From the NCBI GenBank assembly GCA_023213395.1, contig CM041465.1, positions 148,187,741-148,251,740 on the forward strand: a stretch of DNA of 64,000 nt, given 5' to 3'. Position numbers and translations under genes: made by a program. Each line of letters opens with the position of its first letter. Position 1 is the stretch's first letter. The notes under the pieces were generated by a model. That model ran no database searches, was not told the origin of the DNA, and saw only the letters and a list, made by a program, of their open reading frames with translations. Positions 36,597 through 49,292 of the stretch are shown piece by piece. This DNA is from Cycas panzhihuaensis. Taxonomy: Eukaryota; Cycadophyta.

Positions 36597-37819
36597 CTAC
36601 ATTATGATTCCTTTAAACCCATTCTGGAAAATTTTGTGGTGGAGGTTGAGAGGAGGTTCCCTCCCCACTTGGTTCATTGATGACTTGCCTAAAGTCAAAC
36701 ATAGGAGGTACATATTTAACTTTGTGGACTTGTCAAAATTGATTATTACCTCTTTTTTCTTTTCTTGAGTATTATGATAATAGGCATCTTCTTGAAACTT
36801 AACATCTCTACTCAACATGAACCTCTTTAACTTAGGATTGTAGATTTTGTGTGATTTAGGGGATTCACTATATCCATGAAATATGCATTTAATACTATGG
36901 TCATCCAACTTAGATCTACTTTGGTTAGGAATATGTGCATAAGCTAGGCACCCTAAAACTCTTAAGTAATGTATATTTGGCTTATAGCCTCTCTAAGATT
37001 CTTCAAGTGTCTTCCACCTTAGGGCTTTGATGGAGCACTTAATGAGGAGGTAAACAGATGTATGAACTGCTTCTACCCAAAACTCATGGCCCAAGTTTTT
37101 ATCCTTCAATATATATCTTGCCATTTCGAAAATGGTGTAATTTTTCCTTTCTGTTACACCATTTTGTTATTGGGCATAGGGATTGGTGAGTTGCTTTCTG
37201 ATCCCATGATGTATACAATATTTTTTAAATTTATTAGAGATAAATTCTCCCCTATTGTCAAATCTTAGAGAGAGTAGCTTGTCCCTACTTTGTCACTCCA
37301 CAAAGGTTTTGAAGTCAATAAGTGTTGAAATACATCTAATTTAAATTTAAGGAAGAATACCCATGTCTTCCTAATGTAGTCATTAATGAATATAATGAAA
37401 TAGTGTACACTTGCTAATAAGGGGACATCTATAAGACCATAAATATCTATATAGACTAGTTGAAGTGGACTAGTTACCTGATAACTAAAATCTTGAAAAT
37501 TTTCCCTATGTTGTTCACCAAGTAGGCATCCCTCACATATGGTATTGTCCACTTGGATGTTAGGCAACCCATTAACAATGTCCGTTCTTTTCATTAGGGC
37601 TAAACTAGTATAGTTAAGGTGTCTAAATCTCCTATGCCATAAGTCACTATCTAATTTGATTGCAGTTCTTAAGGCATAGGTATCTAATGGAGTAAGGATA
37701 AGTTTAAATAGTCTATCTTTTGTCATTTTATCTTTTGTAATAATTGTGTTGTTTCTCCTCTTGTCCTTGATTATACACTCATCATTATCAAAGATGACCT
37801 TGTAATCATGTCCCATCAT
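36597..37819 (-). pseudogene. C2 GAG-pre-integrase and integrase
   Basis: The block 37265-37819 has GAG-pre-integrase with a zinc-binding H-C region (LWHRRFRHLNY, CEGCLLGEQHRENF) and the first integrase Asp in LVYIDIYG. A frame change leads to LRFDNRGEF (second Asp) and QNGVTERKN (catalytic Glu), with a stop where Gln is expected. The block 36597-36908 is the integrase C-terminal region (KCIFHGYSESPKSHKIY). Confidence 0.9.
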
Positions 37820-39225
37820 CTACTCTACTGATAATATATTTTTCTTTAAGGTTGTAACATATAATACATCATCGATATGTCTATACTCTCCTATATCTAT
37901 CATGAGAGCTATGTTGCCTTTACTAACTGATTCATGGGATGTATCATCTCCAAACATTATTAAACCTCTTTTGCTTTTATCCAATGTACAAAATAAGTGT
38001 TCCTTATTAGTCATATGGATGGGGCAACCTGAGCCAATATACCAACTATCATCTTCTTCTTCTTTGGTACTAAAATTAGATAAGAAAAGTCTATTATTAT
38101 CCCTTATCTCTATAGTGGTATTTGCACTCCTTTTGGTGGGTGGTCTATGTTTTGAAAAATATTTATCTTTTGTGTGACCACTATGATGATAATAGGAGTA
38201 GTATAAGGTCTCTCTTCTCCCATAACTTAGACTTTGGCTTCATGGGTAAGTTCTTTCAATGTGGGAAGGTCTCCCCATTTTCTTATAATGTGGAACTAGA
38301 TTTTCCCCTTGTCTATTACTGTAATAATCCTGATTTGATCTTGTAGCTTGGACATTTACTTAGTAATTAGGGTAACATGAGTCTCCCTCAAGTTATTTCT
38401 CTTGATTTAGATACTTAGGAGGATTCACATTTCATTGGTTTCCTCCTTGTCTCCTTTGATATGGAGCTTGGTATTTAGGTAGATATTGTCACAAGTCCCT
38501 TCTAGGATTTCTATCCCTTCTCTTAGGAGTTGATTCTCAAGATTTTGATATACCCACTTGAGAGTGAGATTGAATCCTGACCTTGGTAGCAAAGGTATAC
38601 TCAAGTGATTCATTTGCATTCTATTACTCCTCAACCAACATAAACATGGTACTTAATTGTTCTACCTTTAGTGTGTTTAGATCTTTAGAAACCCCTATAC
38701 TTATCGCTACTATTTTAAACCTTCTTATAGCACCTACACATCTTAATATTCTTTCTAATACTCTTTTCTCTATTAATGTATCTTTAGGTGATCTCATCTA
38801 ATTTACTATATCTTATACTTTAGTCATGAATTTTATTACAGATTTTGTTAGCATCATTCATAAGTTTTCAAATTTGCTCCTTAGGTTTTGAATCTTAGAT
38901 GATGCATCTCCTTTATAAATTAGTTGAAGTGTGGTAGTATAAATTACCATACTTCTTTTGACTTAGTTGACTCACTAACCCATAAGAAAATATAATCTTC
39001 TAATGCACAGAATATAAGGGCAAGTGTTTCATTGTCCTTTTTAAAATTTTCTTTGTATGTTACCTTTTCAACATCTATGGCATTCTATTCCAACTCATTA
39101 TAACATATTTTTATAATCTCCCATATGTTATTAGCAATGAGGATAGGTCTCATCCTCCTAGTCTAGTTTAGAAAATTATTACCATCAAATTTATAGATTA
39201 TTATGTTTCCAAAATTTGATGCCAT
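37820..39225 (-). pseudogene. C2 gag, zinc knuckle and protease
   Basis: The gag start is MASNFGNIIIYKFDGNNF at 39225. The block 38425-38634 is a gag C-terminal part. The nucleocapsid reads YSYYHHSGHTKDKYF near 38,180, a CCHC knuckle whose Cys residues have become Tyr. The protease reads WYIGSGCPIHMT near 38,030: the family has W-Y-I-D-S-G, so the catalytic Asp is Gly here. The block 37820-38014 continues to NILSVE and the pre-integrase part. Confidence 0.85.
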
Positions 39226-42200
39226 CTCTTAGTTAAGGTTTTAAAAAAATGATAGATAAAGTAAGGTTTTCAAAACTTGGATTTTAAAATTTAACACAAG
39301 AAGTAATATTCAAAGTTTTGCCTAAGGTTTTATAAGTGTCCTAGTCCTTAATAAGGCTTCTAGGCTCTACATCCAAGGGTCTCTAAGGAAAACCTTTGGT
39401 TGTTATTCTGTCCAGTGGTGCCTACCCACAAGTGGAAAAACAAGGACCCAATATATCAGTATATGAGTTAAGATGTGATATACCTTAGTACGTAGGCTAC
39501 TACGAAGGTTGTTATACCCCCCTAAATTGTTGGTCTACCTATATCGAAGTTATGTCTAGCGAAAAATCTAGGAGTGAAGGTTTAACTAACCAAGGCACTT
39601 GCCCTCTCTAGGTCTAACCTTGGTCTCTAAACTTTAATAAAGACTAGTTCTTCACCTTAGCCTACCATCTAATACACCTTATAGCCAATGACTTTCCTCA
39701 TCCAATATAAATAAGTTAATTGGCATGTGTGTGGTGGTAACATCAAGGGTCCTAACCATTTCCTTTAGAAGGCTAAAAAAGATGTGGTTAATCCAAGAAT
39801 TATATTTCTTAATGTAAAAGTAAATTTTATTTGAATGTAATCTTACTTAATCTCTTTAAGATTCTTTTTATTCAAGAAATGAAAATGAATCAAAATAAAT
39901 CTTTAAGTAAAACAAAATATATATCTCAAATGGAAATATAATATAAAAATTTTATATCAAATCACAATAAAAATAAGTAAAAGAATCAAGATGCTCTTCT
40001 TCCTTTAATGAACCAAGAAATAAATGCTAGTATGCAATCTAATACTTTTAATTTGTAGGAAAAATAAGAAGCTATATGCTTTTTTCATTGTTATATAATG
40101 TAACAAAGAAATTCTTAATACTTAAATGTCATTTAACTTTCACACTATTGGATTGAACTTTTGAAGTAAGTAACTAATCAATGAACCTTGAAACTAAGCT
40201 TTTGTAAATTTCAAGCTAAAAATGACTCAAGCTTTTAATGAAGAATAAAATAGCTTCTTGACTAATATGCAAGATAATGATATTAAAATTTGAGTGCCAA
40301 AGAGTTCCTTTATAGAAACAGAAATAACTATATGAAACTTGTAATTTTTAAAAAGAAATTATGCTTAAAGTGATCAAAAGTGCCAAGAAGTAATTTATAT
40401 TTCATTAATAATACAAAAAATAAAATAAAATCAAGGTAAATAGTACCCATGTGATGTATTGTAGTACTTAGGTTTCTTAAAGCTTAAAGAGCTGAAAATA
40501 ATGTTAGTTAGCTACAAATAGCTTATAATCTATATAAAAAGTTAATAAATAACTCCACAAACCTGATTAGTGGTAGATTATACTTAAATAGGATTAATTG
40601 AAATAAAAATGCTCAAAAATATTATTAAATGAGCATGTTAAGGGTTAAATTAGAATCTCAACTTGAGTAGCATTGAAGTCCTATAAAATAATATCAAAAT
40701 AAAATAAAACTAATTCCAATGTGAAGAGCTCTGAAACAACTTTTTGACAGTTCTTATGGTTTTAAAATCAAAGCTAAAATAACCAAGTTATTACAAAAAT
40801 AGTGAACAGACCTCTTTATGGCTAATAGAATAAGTGCTAAAAAAAGGTATCAATTTAATTGATTAAAACTCAACTAAAATGAACTCAAATCAATAAAATG
40901 ATGATACCACCCTAAAGATCTCTAAAATATAGTTCTAGCAAGACCAATTTCACTAAAATCTAACACTCCAAGAGAAAGTTACAATGAAAAATGCGAGAGG
41001 TCCTCTTTCAATATAAACAAAATGAAATGTTTAAATAAGGTGAATAAGCCCCTTTTAAACTAGGAGCACGGTTGCATGGACGATATCTAAACCATTAGCT
41101 TGGTCTCAAATAGGGCTACGAACCTCAAACAGCTTAGAGTATACTCGTTAGCTCTTAAAAATAATTAGAGTCAAAAAAGTAGCTTGAAAATAATAATATG
41201 CCTCTTAATAAATACTAAATAATGAGGTCACATGAATTGAAGACTAAAGGCCAAAAAAGGGGATAATACCCTTTTTTAAAAAATGGATTTCAAATATTAT
41301 TAATAATTATTGAATTTTTATAACCTTTGTTCAACTTTATAAACATAAATCAAACCAATTTTAATTTAAAATATATATAAATGATTTAAAAAACTGAAAA
41401 CACGCTGCACGACTTTATGGATGACGAAGAGGTAATTTCCAAGCAATATAATCACTACAATGTGATCAAAACTCTTCAAACCTACATGCAAATGAGGGGC
41501 ACCAGCATCTATAAAGTCAATCGATCGAAAGAGATCACAAACATAGAGATTTTAATCACATTTTTTAGAGGAAATGGTGATACGAGATTATGAACAATGG
41601 CTAACCAGTCAAAACTGGAGGTAATACAAAGCTCAAGTGCAATCAAAATGATTGATTCCATATGCAAATATGGGTGTTGAAGATCCTCTAGCCCAATCAA
41701 GTACATGATCAATCAAAACAAAAATAAATCTATGTTGTATTTATATATATGTTAAAGAGAAAATGATGCTGAACAGAGTTGGGAACAAAAAATGGCTAAC
41801 AAAGGATAATGGATCAATGAAGAGAGCTTGATTTAATCTTTGATCTTTACTTGGATGACTTTACTAGGGGAACCTAAGCAATATAGACTCAATTCCAAAA
41901 AAATAAAAAAATAAAAAAATACTTTGTATGAGTTAAGAAATAATGAAAACGGTGAATAAAACTGGGTGAGGGGACTTTGCTTATTCAAACTCTCCATAGA
42001 GGGCACTCTTTCTCATGAGATTTTAGGGGTAGTTGGGTATGCTAGATAGCAAGGTGTTGGTAAAAGTTTGTGATAAATGGTTGCTTATAGGCTCATAATG
42101 AAGTACCAGAGCAAAATAGGCTAAAAAATAGTATGCAGTGACTTCAAACGAGGTTTTTCCTAGTAGAAACAATGAAATCACATGCAGTTTCTTCTTATGG

Positions 42201-42458
42201 CTAGAGAATTTGATTATGATCAGAACAAGTAGTCATGCACTATTGTTCTGAGAAATGTGTAAGACATAATCACCAGTTCTGGATTGACTATGAATGGTTC
42301 CAAAAAATAAAAAATGAAATAAACATAATATAAACAAAATATTAATGAATATAAGTAATTTTCTAAAGTTTTAATATCGTTGATGATGTAATATCATGAA
42401 CATACCAAAATACTACCATTAAGTTTTTCGTGAGACTCCTGAACCTAAACAAATGTGT
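39226..42458 (-). other. Long C2 leader region
   Basis: 3.2 kb between primer site and gag. AT-rich, with no recognisable domain on either strand. Such a long leader is unusual for copia; it may include an older insertion that I cannot delimit. Confidence 0.5.
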
Positions 42459-42470
42459 TCTGATACCAAA
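42459..42470 (-). promoter_or_regulatory. C2 primer binding site (tRNA-iMet type)
   Basis: The - strand reads TTTGGTATCAGAACAC directly after the LTR, one base from the standard TGGTATCAGAGC. Confidence 0.9.
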
Positions 42471-42837
42471 TGTTGGCTTTGAGGTGAAGAGCAGGGGGAT
42501 TACAGATGAGTAAGCATTATTTTAAAGTATAAATTAATTTTTAAAAATAAGATTGATGGTGTTGAAAAACACTAAGGAGGTATTTCCCACCTATAAATAG
42601 AGCATTTTGGGGAGGCAGCAAATGCCTCTACCCAATAACATTTAAAATTCAAAAAAATATTAAAATATTAAATAATTAATTGAATACTTACCTATGGTGG
42701 CTACATTGGCTCCTTTAATGGTTGTTGGTGACTACTTGACAATATTAGGTGGCCCGAGGTGACCTCGAGAGGCCTAAGCTAGCATTGAGGGGCCCTAGGT
42801 GCATACTTACATAAGTTAATTGGGCATTATCCCAATA
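42471..42837 (-). repeat. C2 5' LTR (right copy)
   Basis: 367-bp partner of 34607-34973. The word CCTATAAATAGAGCATTTTG is common to both copies; its TATAAATA on the + strand reads TATTTATA on the transcribed side. Confidence 0.93.
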
Positions 42838-42842
42838 CGTAT

Positions 42843-45065
42843 GCATGGTTACCAAGACCCATTTTACCTAGATACTCATATCATGACATCCCTACCACAA
42901 TATATTTATATTGATCCCTTAGGTAAGGATTATGAGTCAATAGAGGTAGGGCCCCTACCTAATGCTATTCGGTCTCCTCATCTTTCTCATCTTCCTTGAC
43001 TAAGACCTATATTATGATCCAATTCCCTATCTTTAAAGGAAGTTGACCACTATAAACCAACTCATTCGTAGCCACGTTAATCTCCTCTCAGACAACAAGT
43101 TTAGATTTACTCCTCTCATTCCATACTTCCCACCCATGGAGGTACTACCACCATTACTACCTATGGAAGCCCTAGTGCTATGCATGTAGCCACTTCCAGT
43201 CGAGTGGTTATGGCTTCACCCATTTTATGACCTATTCATTCTTATTCCACTAGGATTGCCTCTTCCTATCCTATTTCCTCTACCACTCAATTACCCCCTC
43301 ACACATCATATACCACTTAGTCTCATGGTGTTAGACCTTTCCCATCGTCTTCTAGAGTGTCTAATATGATTCTCTCCTTTCAATATATTTCTCATACTCA
43401 TTCCATTCATCCCCATGCTTCAATAAGTCAATCACAAGCTTTTAAGGTTTCCAATCCCACTTTTGTTTCACACATTCTTAGACCCATTCCACAACCTAAT
43501 CCTTTTTACACTTTCAATCCAAGTTTCCCTCAACACCTTATACCTCAATCCATCTCTGTGGGTAATCTCGCAGTGTGGATTAATCCCCCCTCTGCTTTTC
43601 CATCTCATGATGTTTTACAATCATAATAACAACCATAATTACAACTACCTATCCATTCATTTATTCCTCATCCACCATCCTTATCTCAACGCTCTACTAT
43701 GTTGATGCTAAGGAGACCTTTCCTTGATTATATGAAGTCTCCTTTTCCACATGAGATTTTATTATCTCATATGCCTCTATTTCTTCCTGAGTTGCCTAAA
43801 TTTTCTAGTGACTCTTCTTAAGATCTCACCTCCCACATATAGGCATTTGTACTTGCTTATATAGATTTCATGCCATACAATTATGTCATGATACGTCTGT
43901 TCCCTAAATTACTTTAAGGCAATTCCTTAAAGTGGTTTTACCATCTTCCTTTAGCTTCTATCCTCTCATTCCAATAATTAGTTAACTCTTTTATCAATTA
44001 TTTTGACATGGCAAGACCATTTGAACCGGGCATTAAATCTTTGTTAGCTATCAAGCAAAACCATGATGAGACATCAAGGGACTTTGTTAGAAGATTTTAA
44101 GATTAGGTACATACTTGCCACTCACGTCTTGATCCTAGCCTACTATTTGATCTGTTTACTAATGCATTGAGGCCTTATGTATACTTAGAAGTTCTAAAAC
44201 TTGGCCCTCAAATGTATGAAGAAGCAGTTGATAATTGCTTAGCCTTAGAAACATTTAAAATTTAAGAAGGTAACAAGAAGGTTGGGAAACCTATGCCTTC
44301 TAAAGAAATAGTTTAAACCACAAAGGTTTCCCATCTTAAACCTACTTAAGATCATCTAACCTCTTCTATCAGATCATTAGAGCATGTGATCAATACTAAA
44401 TTACATGTTGATGTCCCTTCTTAGAGCCAGCCTTCCCAAGAGACTAAAGCTATTCATCTTACTAAAGGAAGGAAGAAACAAGTTCTTCCTCCACCTCCTC
44501 CTCCCTTCATAAAGTCAAAATGGTGCTCATACCATCAAATTGACATACATGATAGAAGTGAGTGTTGTACCATTCAAAACGTAATGCAAAACATACATGC
44601 CCAACCAAACCGCTCTTCTAAGTCATCTCAAGACCAAATGATCCATAAGGATCCATTGCCTTAACATAATGAGAAAATAAGTAAAGATGATAAAGGTAAA
44701 GAAAAGTAGGTGCAATGCGATGAAGGAAAACCTTCGAGTTCTAATTCATCAAAGAAGACTACCACTCTTTCAAATCCTTCAACAAAAAAAACTATCAATC
44801 AATCACATCCATATCTTAAAGGTAGTGATACCAAGAGAACGATAAACATGGTGGAGACTACAAAGAGTGTAGGTCCATCTAAATTATTTGATGATTTGAT
44901 GTCAAGAAATCTTGACTCTTTATCTTTAGTACCCCCTTGTCTAATCAGGTTTAGGTCCATTCCCTCTAATTTAAAAGATAGATCATTCTCTTTTGTTAAG
45001 GAGTTAAAGACTATTTCGATGGGTATATCAATTATCAATTTGCTAAAGTGTTTCCCTAAGTAATG
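42843..45065 (+). pseudogene. E2 gag, main part with zinc finger
   Basis: Pro/Ser-rich N-terminal half (open 43357-43626), then Retrotrans_gag core at about 43,800-44,260: NSLKWFYHLPLA, VNSFINYFDMARPFE, GIKSLLAIKQNHDETSRDF, LLFDLFTNALRPYVYLEVLK. A zinc-finger-like motif WCSYHQIDIHDRSECC lies at about 44,521-44,570 and is exactly the point where E2 itself landed in E1. The following open block 44710-45063 is Ser/Lys-rich, then SVGPSKLFDDLMSRN and a region that ends before protease. At least three stops coincide with those in E1. Confidence 0.88.
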
Positions 45066-45089
45066 TTAGCTCTTATTTAATGCATTAAG

Positions 45090-46600
45090 AGTCCCTACAG
45101 TAGTTTCTTCACCTACCTCTACTCTTTCTTTCAATTTGGCTATCTTATGTAGTCATTATTCTCACGCGTCGAATGACATACCCCTATTTTACATTAAGAT
45201 TGTAAAAGATTATATTAATATTAAGTGAGTTATTATTGATAAGGGATTATTTGTTAATATAATTCCTCTTTGTCTTGTTAAGGATTTGGAGATTTCTATT
45301 TTTGATCCATATGAGTGGATTTGCTAGCAGTATGACAAGAATCAGAAGGTGTCCTTAGGACAAGTCACTCTCCCTCTTACGTTATAAGAAAAGATAGTTC
45401 TTACTGAACTCATTATCATTGATCTTGACTTAGAATATAATATTCTTTTAGGTACACCATGGATTACCCAAATGTTGGTAGTTTTTCTATCCCTCTTTGG
45501 TGAACTTAGGTTCATGCATGAGAGATAATTAAAATTTGTTAAGTGAAAGCCAAAACCCATTAAATAGTCAGTTCCTCTCATTGAGACTTTTTCAGAACCT
45601 AGTGAATCCTCCAACTCTTTAGAGTACTTCTTTTAATCACTCAGTTTAGGTCAATATTTTTCCATTGAATCTTCTTTTACTCATCTAGAAGTAAAGGATG
45701 TGCATTTGGTTAAGATTATCTATTTATCATTAGGTTCCTTATCCATTCCTTCTACCTTGGACTTGACTGATCAATTTTTGGTTTTCTCTTCTATTTTTTA
45801 TGAAGAAATAACCTCTCATTTCTATTGTATCTTATCAAAAGCAACATGTGGGTAGACTTACTAATATAGACGCCTTCCCTCTTATTCGGGCTCATTTCTC
45901 ATAGGTTTTGTACTTGTCCTTAGAGGAAAATATAATGGTTCCTCCTATTTCCAATCCTTCAATAAGTGTTTCTTCAACTTTGGTTACAAATGAATTACGT
46001 GTTCATGCTTCCCCATCTTTCTTTTAATCATCCTTCTTCTTGGCATGGCTAAATAGACACAAAAAGAAGATGTTGCATCGTCATCTAGAGTTAGAATCAG
46101 GGGGAAAAGATATTGATTTACTTGATATAGGTCAAAATAATCGTAATACCTCCACTAGAGTAAGGGAAGTTAACTTAATTTCCACCATTTCTCTCCCCTC
46201 TCATTCTCATATGGATTCTTCCCCATCCTCTCTCATCATGATATCTTTGTCTGATTGAGAGTGTAGTGTGAATCGTCAAGAATTCAATCAAGATTTTTCT
46301 TCAATTTGGGAGTTTGTACCTATTTTTTTCTCCCATGTCTCTTCAATCATGGAGTTTACTCCCATCTATCCAAGCTCTTTGGTTGATTCACATTCACCAT
46401 TTAGGCCTCTCCCTTCATCTACTTTTCTACCTAAAAACCTTCTCCTCATCAATCTCTTTTATTTATACCACTTTAAGAATGATGAGGCAATTATTGAGTA
46501 TTTAGTAGGCTCATCTCCTAGTTTCCCTCATGGACACCATAAGTTGGGGTTCTCCAAAGTCATACTTGATCATGCCTAACCCCAGGAGTCTACTTCTTTA
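45090..46600 (+). pseudogene. E2 protease and pre-RT spacer
   Basis: Retropepsin: VIIDKGLFVNIIPL with the catalytic Asp at 45238-45240 but Gly-Ser shifted (family D-x-G-S-x-x-N), GQVTLPLTL, then EYNILLGTPWI at about 45,440. The spacer that follows is Ser-rich; it includes WLNRHKKKMLHRHLELES (46040-46110) and NDEAIIEYLVGSSPSFPHG (about 46,480), shared with E1 and T1. Several frame changes break it. Confidence 0.83.
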
Positions 46601-46609
46601 ATAGAGCCT

Positions 46610-47610
46610 ATCCCTCCTTATTGTGCGGAAGGAAATACAATGCTTATGGAACAAACCATTGATGTAGACCTAGATATGGGAGATGTTCCTAAAATTATCA
46701 TGTTGGGAGCTAATTGTACTCCTTAGGAGATTGTCCAGTTTAAGGATCTCTTTCTTGAGTTCTACTCAGTTTTTGTATGGGACTATAAAGATATGCAAGG
46801 CCTTGACCTTTAAATAATTGAACACAATATTATGGTTATTCCTAATGTTAAGCCCAAATGGAAAAAATAATGCCCTATTCATCTACTTCCCTTGCTATTA
46901 AAGAGGGGGTGGAGAAGTTGTTAGGAGCTAGATTCATTGAGAGTGTTGATTATTCTCAATGGGTTTCTAGCATAGTTTCTGTTATGAAAAAGAATGGTAC
47001 AATTAAAATCTATATCAACTTTCATGATATCAACGATGCATATCCCAAAGATAATTTTCCTCTCCTTTTTCTTGATCAGATTTGGAATTAGATGGCCAGT
47101 TTCAAAGTAATGTCTCCTATGGATGGCTTTTCAAGATATAATTAGATTTCTATTATACCTCATGAGCATCATAAGACTTCTTTTACTACCCCTTGGGGCA
47201 CCTTTGTTTATAAAGTCATGCCATTCAGACTAAAGAATGCTAGTGTGACATATCAAAGAGCTATGTTACATATTTTCCATGACTTGATTGGTAATATCAT
47301 TACTTCATGTTTAGATGATATGCTCACCCTCTCACGTGAAAAATATAATTATTTGTGTGACCTTAGAATGATTTTTGAAAGGTGTAAGGAATATCACTTA
47401 TGCCTTAACCCTTCCAAGCGTGTTTTTACTATTACATCAAGAAAGATGTTGGGAAACATCATTTCTTAAGATAGGATTAGAATTGATCCCAATAAGATTG
47501 AGGCGATTGTCTAAATACCTCCTCTTGAGATCCAAAATCAAATTAAATCTTTTCTAAGAAGACTTGGTTTCTTAAGATGTTTCATCACTAATTTCGCCTT
47601 AGATGCCAAG
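46610..47610 (+). pseudogene. E2 reverse transcriptase
   Basis: RVT_1 of Ty3/gypsy type. Motifs in order: VEKLLGARFIESVDYSQWVS, VMKKNGTIKIYINFHDIN, AYPKDNFPL, MSPMDGFSRYN, KTSFTTPWGTF, MPFRLKNASVTYQRAM, then the catalytic CLDDM at about 47308-47322 (Y-x-D-D in active enzymes; both Asp remain, Tyr has become Cys), ERCKEYHLCLNPSK and MLGNIIS. It ends with SFLRRLGFLRCFI, the RT thumb. Stops are TAG and TAA. It is the only RT left among the three Tat-like copies. Confidence 0.92.
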
Positions 47611-47862
47611 CCTATGGTGTCCAAGGCTAAAGTCTAAGCTATGTATGATAGGTAACTTAGACCCAAGAAGTTCAATATCAGTGATAAAGTCTTAAAGTTA
47701 GAATATTTATATGATAAACAATGTAAATTTTCTCCCAAGTGGATAGGACCTTTTTTAATAGTTGAAGATTTGACTAATAAAACTTATTGGATTTTGATGT
47801 TAAAAGGGTTAGAATTTAAAAGGCTTATTAATTCTCAATATTTGAGAAAATTTTATGCTTAA
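47611..47862 (+). pseudogene. E2 integrase C-terminal tail joined to RT
   Basis: Immediately after the RT thumb the sequence continues as the region behind the integrase core: AMYDRxLRPKKFNISDKVLK and then FSPKWIGPFLIVEDL (GPF-type tail) and YLRKFYA with a stop at 47860-47862. RNase H and integrase catalytic core are missing between; the junction lies at about 47,600-47,630. It is homologous to the tail of T1 (LKKFYT). Confidence 0.87.
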
Positions 47863-48887
47863 TATCATGCACTTGTATCCTCCATAATGATGATAAACTA
47901 TGGATTTGAAATATTTCTTTTATCTAATGAGCTAAAAATATAGGTAAATTCTCCTTCTTTCTGATCTTTTCTTGCTTTCTATTGAGCGTTATATTGTTTT
48001 ATTAGAGATCCTACTCATAATTGTGTAAGTCTTTTACTCTTTCTAGCATCTATACTAGTTGTAAGCACTCTATTATCCTACCTTGATCTTATTCTCTTTT
48101 GAGTTCCGTACTCAAAGGAGAATTTGCACTCTTAGTCTTATTATTTTTTCATCTTTGAAGGAGAAACACTTATGTCAACTTTGGGTATTTAGTCATTAGT
48201 TGAGATCATATTTTTATTTGCTAGTTTTTTACCTCGAGGATTCCTTTTTAGTCATATATCACCTATTATTTTTATTTATTTTTATTATCCTTGGTTCTCT
48301 CTATTAATATTTTGAAGTGGATACTCATTATGCCATCTTCCCTTCACATTTAGAGACATCGTGGTTTTGATCTCCCATTTTTCTATGGTTTAATCCTTAA
48401 GGAGAATGGTCTCTTTTATTATAAATTCTATTAAAAAGGATAAATCCTTATTGTGTTGAGTAGAAGAGTTTCATAGATGGATGATTATGACCCCATTTAC
48501 GTAAAAAGTATGAAAGTAAAAGTATTAAAAAAAAAAGTAAAGTAAAAAAAAGAAAAGTGAAAGAAAGTATATTGTTGTCATCCTCTTATAATCTGAGGCA
48601 AGTTGCATGATGGCTTTGTCCCCACCTATCTATCTATAGGTTAGGTTCATTTGGATAAGCCATTCAAGATTTTTAGATCTTTCTGCTTAGGTCCATCATG
48701 ACCTCAGTTACAATCAAACCCTGATTGACACCTTACTAGTATTCATCATAATCATCTTACTTATGACTCTTCTTTTTCTTCACCATAGTCAAAATTATGT
48801 ATATTTATTTAATGTTTCCTTATTGATTGATTCCCACACCTTCCTTTATCGATCATATAGTCTCTTAACTTTGATCCTATTATTCCC
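47863..48887 (+). other. E2 spacer between integrase tail and aRNH
   Basis: No domain recognised. Colinear with E1 58,190-59,219, with several stretches nearly identical (for example CTCCTCATAATCATATAAGT-like sequence in E1 and CTACTCATAATTGTGTAAGT here). It holds a copy of the recurrent word ATAATGATGATAAACTATG at 47884-47902 and an A-rich stretch near 48,520-48,560. Confidence 0.55.
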
Positions 48888-49292
48888 ATGACATTGAATA
48901 TATTCACTAATGGAGGTAATAGGAGAAATCTAGGACCATTTTCTTCTGCTTAGGTGATTTAAGACCAATTAAAAAGTCTCCTCCTTTTTATGGGGTCTTT
49001 CATACCTAGGGAAACCAATAATGAAGTTGAATACCTTGTTATTATAGGAGCCTTGTTTAATGTTTCTTACTTTTATCTTGGACCTATTGTTATATATATT
49101 GACTCTCAAGTTATAATTTATCAATTAGTTGGGATGTTTCAAGTTCATTCATCATGACTCCTCCTCTTACATCATCAAGCTTCATCATTGTTATCCTTGT
49201 TTGCTTTAGTTACCATTCAGCATATACCTCATTCCCCTAACCTTGAAGTCAATGCTCTTGTTTACTCTATCTTTGATGATTATTTTAGTTGA
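48888..49292 (+). pseudogene. E2 additional RNase H (aRNH)
   Basis: 135 codons. MTLNIFTNGGNRRNLGPFSS corresponds to the F-x-D-G-G-S-R-G-N-P-G start, with the first catalytic Asp changed to Asn. ETNNEVEYLVIIGAL is the Glu helix, IVIYIDSQVIIYQLVG the third acidic strand. A TGA follows VHSS, at the same codon as in E1. ALVTIQHIPHSPNLEVNAL is the terminal motif with Asp lost. It stops at the same position as in E1. It lies between integrase tail and antisense ORF. Confidence 0.87.

Larger units (their letters stand above)
34607..42837 (-). mobile_element. Ty1/copia element C2, nested in E2 gag
   Basis: 8.2 kb on the - strand. Both LTRs are 367 bp (34607-34973, 42471-42837). The primer site TGGTATCAGAAC lies beside the right-hand LTR and the purine tract GGGGGAGAA beside the left-hand one. 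Target duplications are TGTAT (34602-34606) and CGTAT (42838-42842), differing by one C/T change at a CpG. Domain order on the - strand: gag, zinc knuckle, protease, GAG-pre-integrase, integrase, RT, RNase H. All are broken. The leader between primer site and gag is about 3.2 kb. Confidence 0.93.

Noticed and set aside
43357-43705. Separate secreted or Pro-rich host protein in the 43.4-43.7 kb region
   Set aside because: It lies in the frame and place of the Pro/Ser-rich N-terminal half of E2 gag and has a homologous stretch in E1 at about 30,700-30,930.
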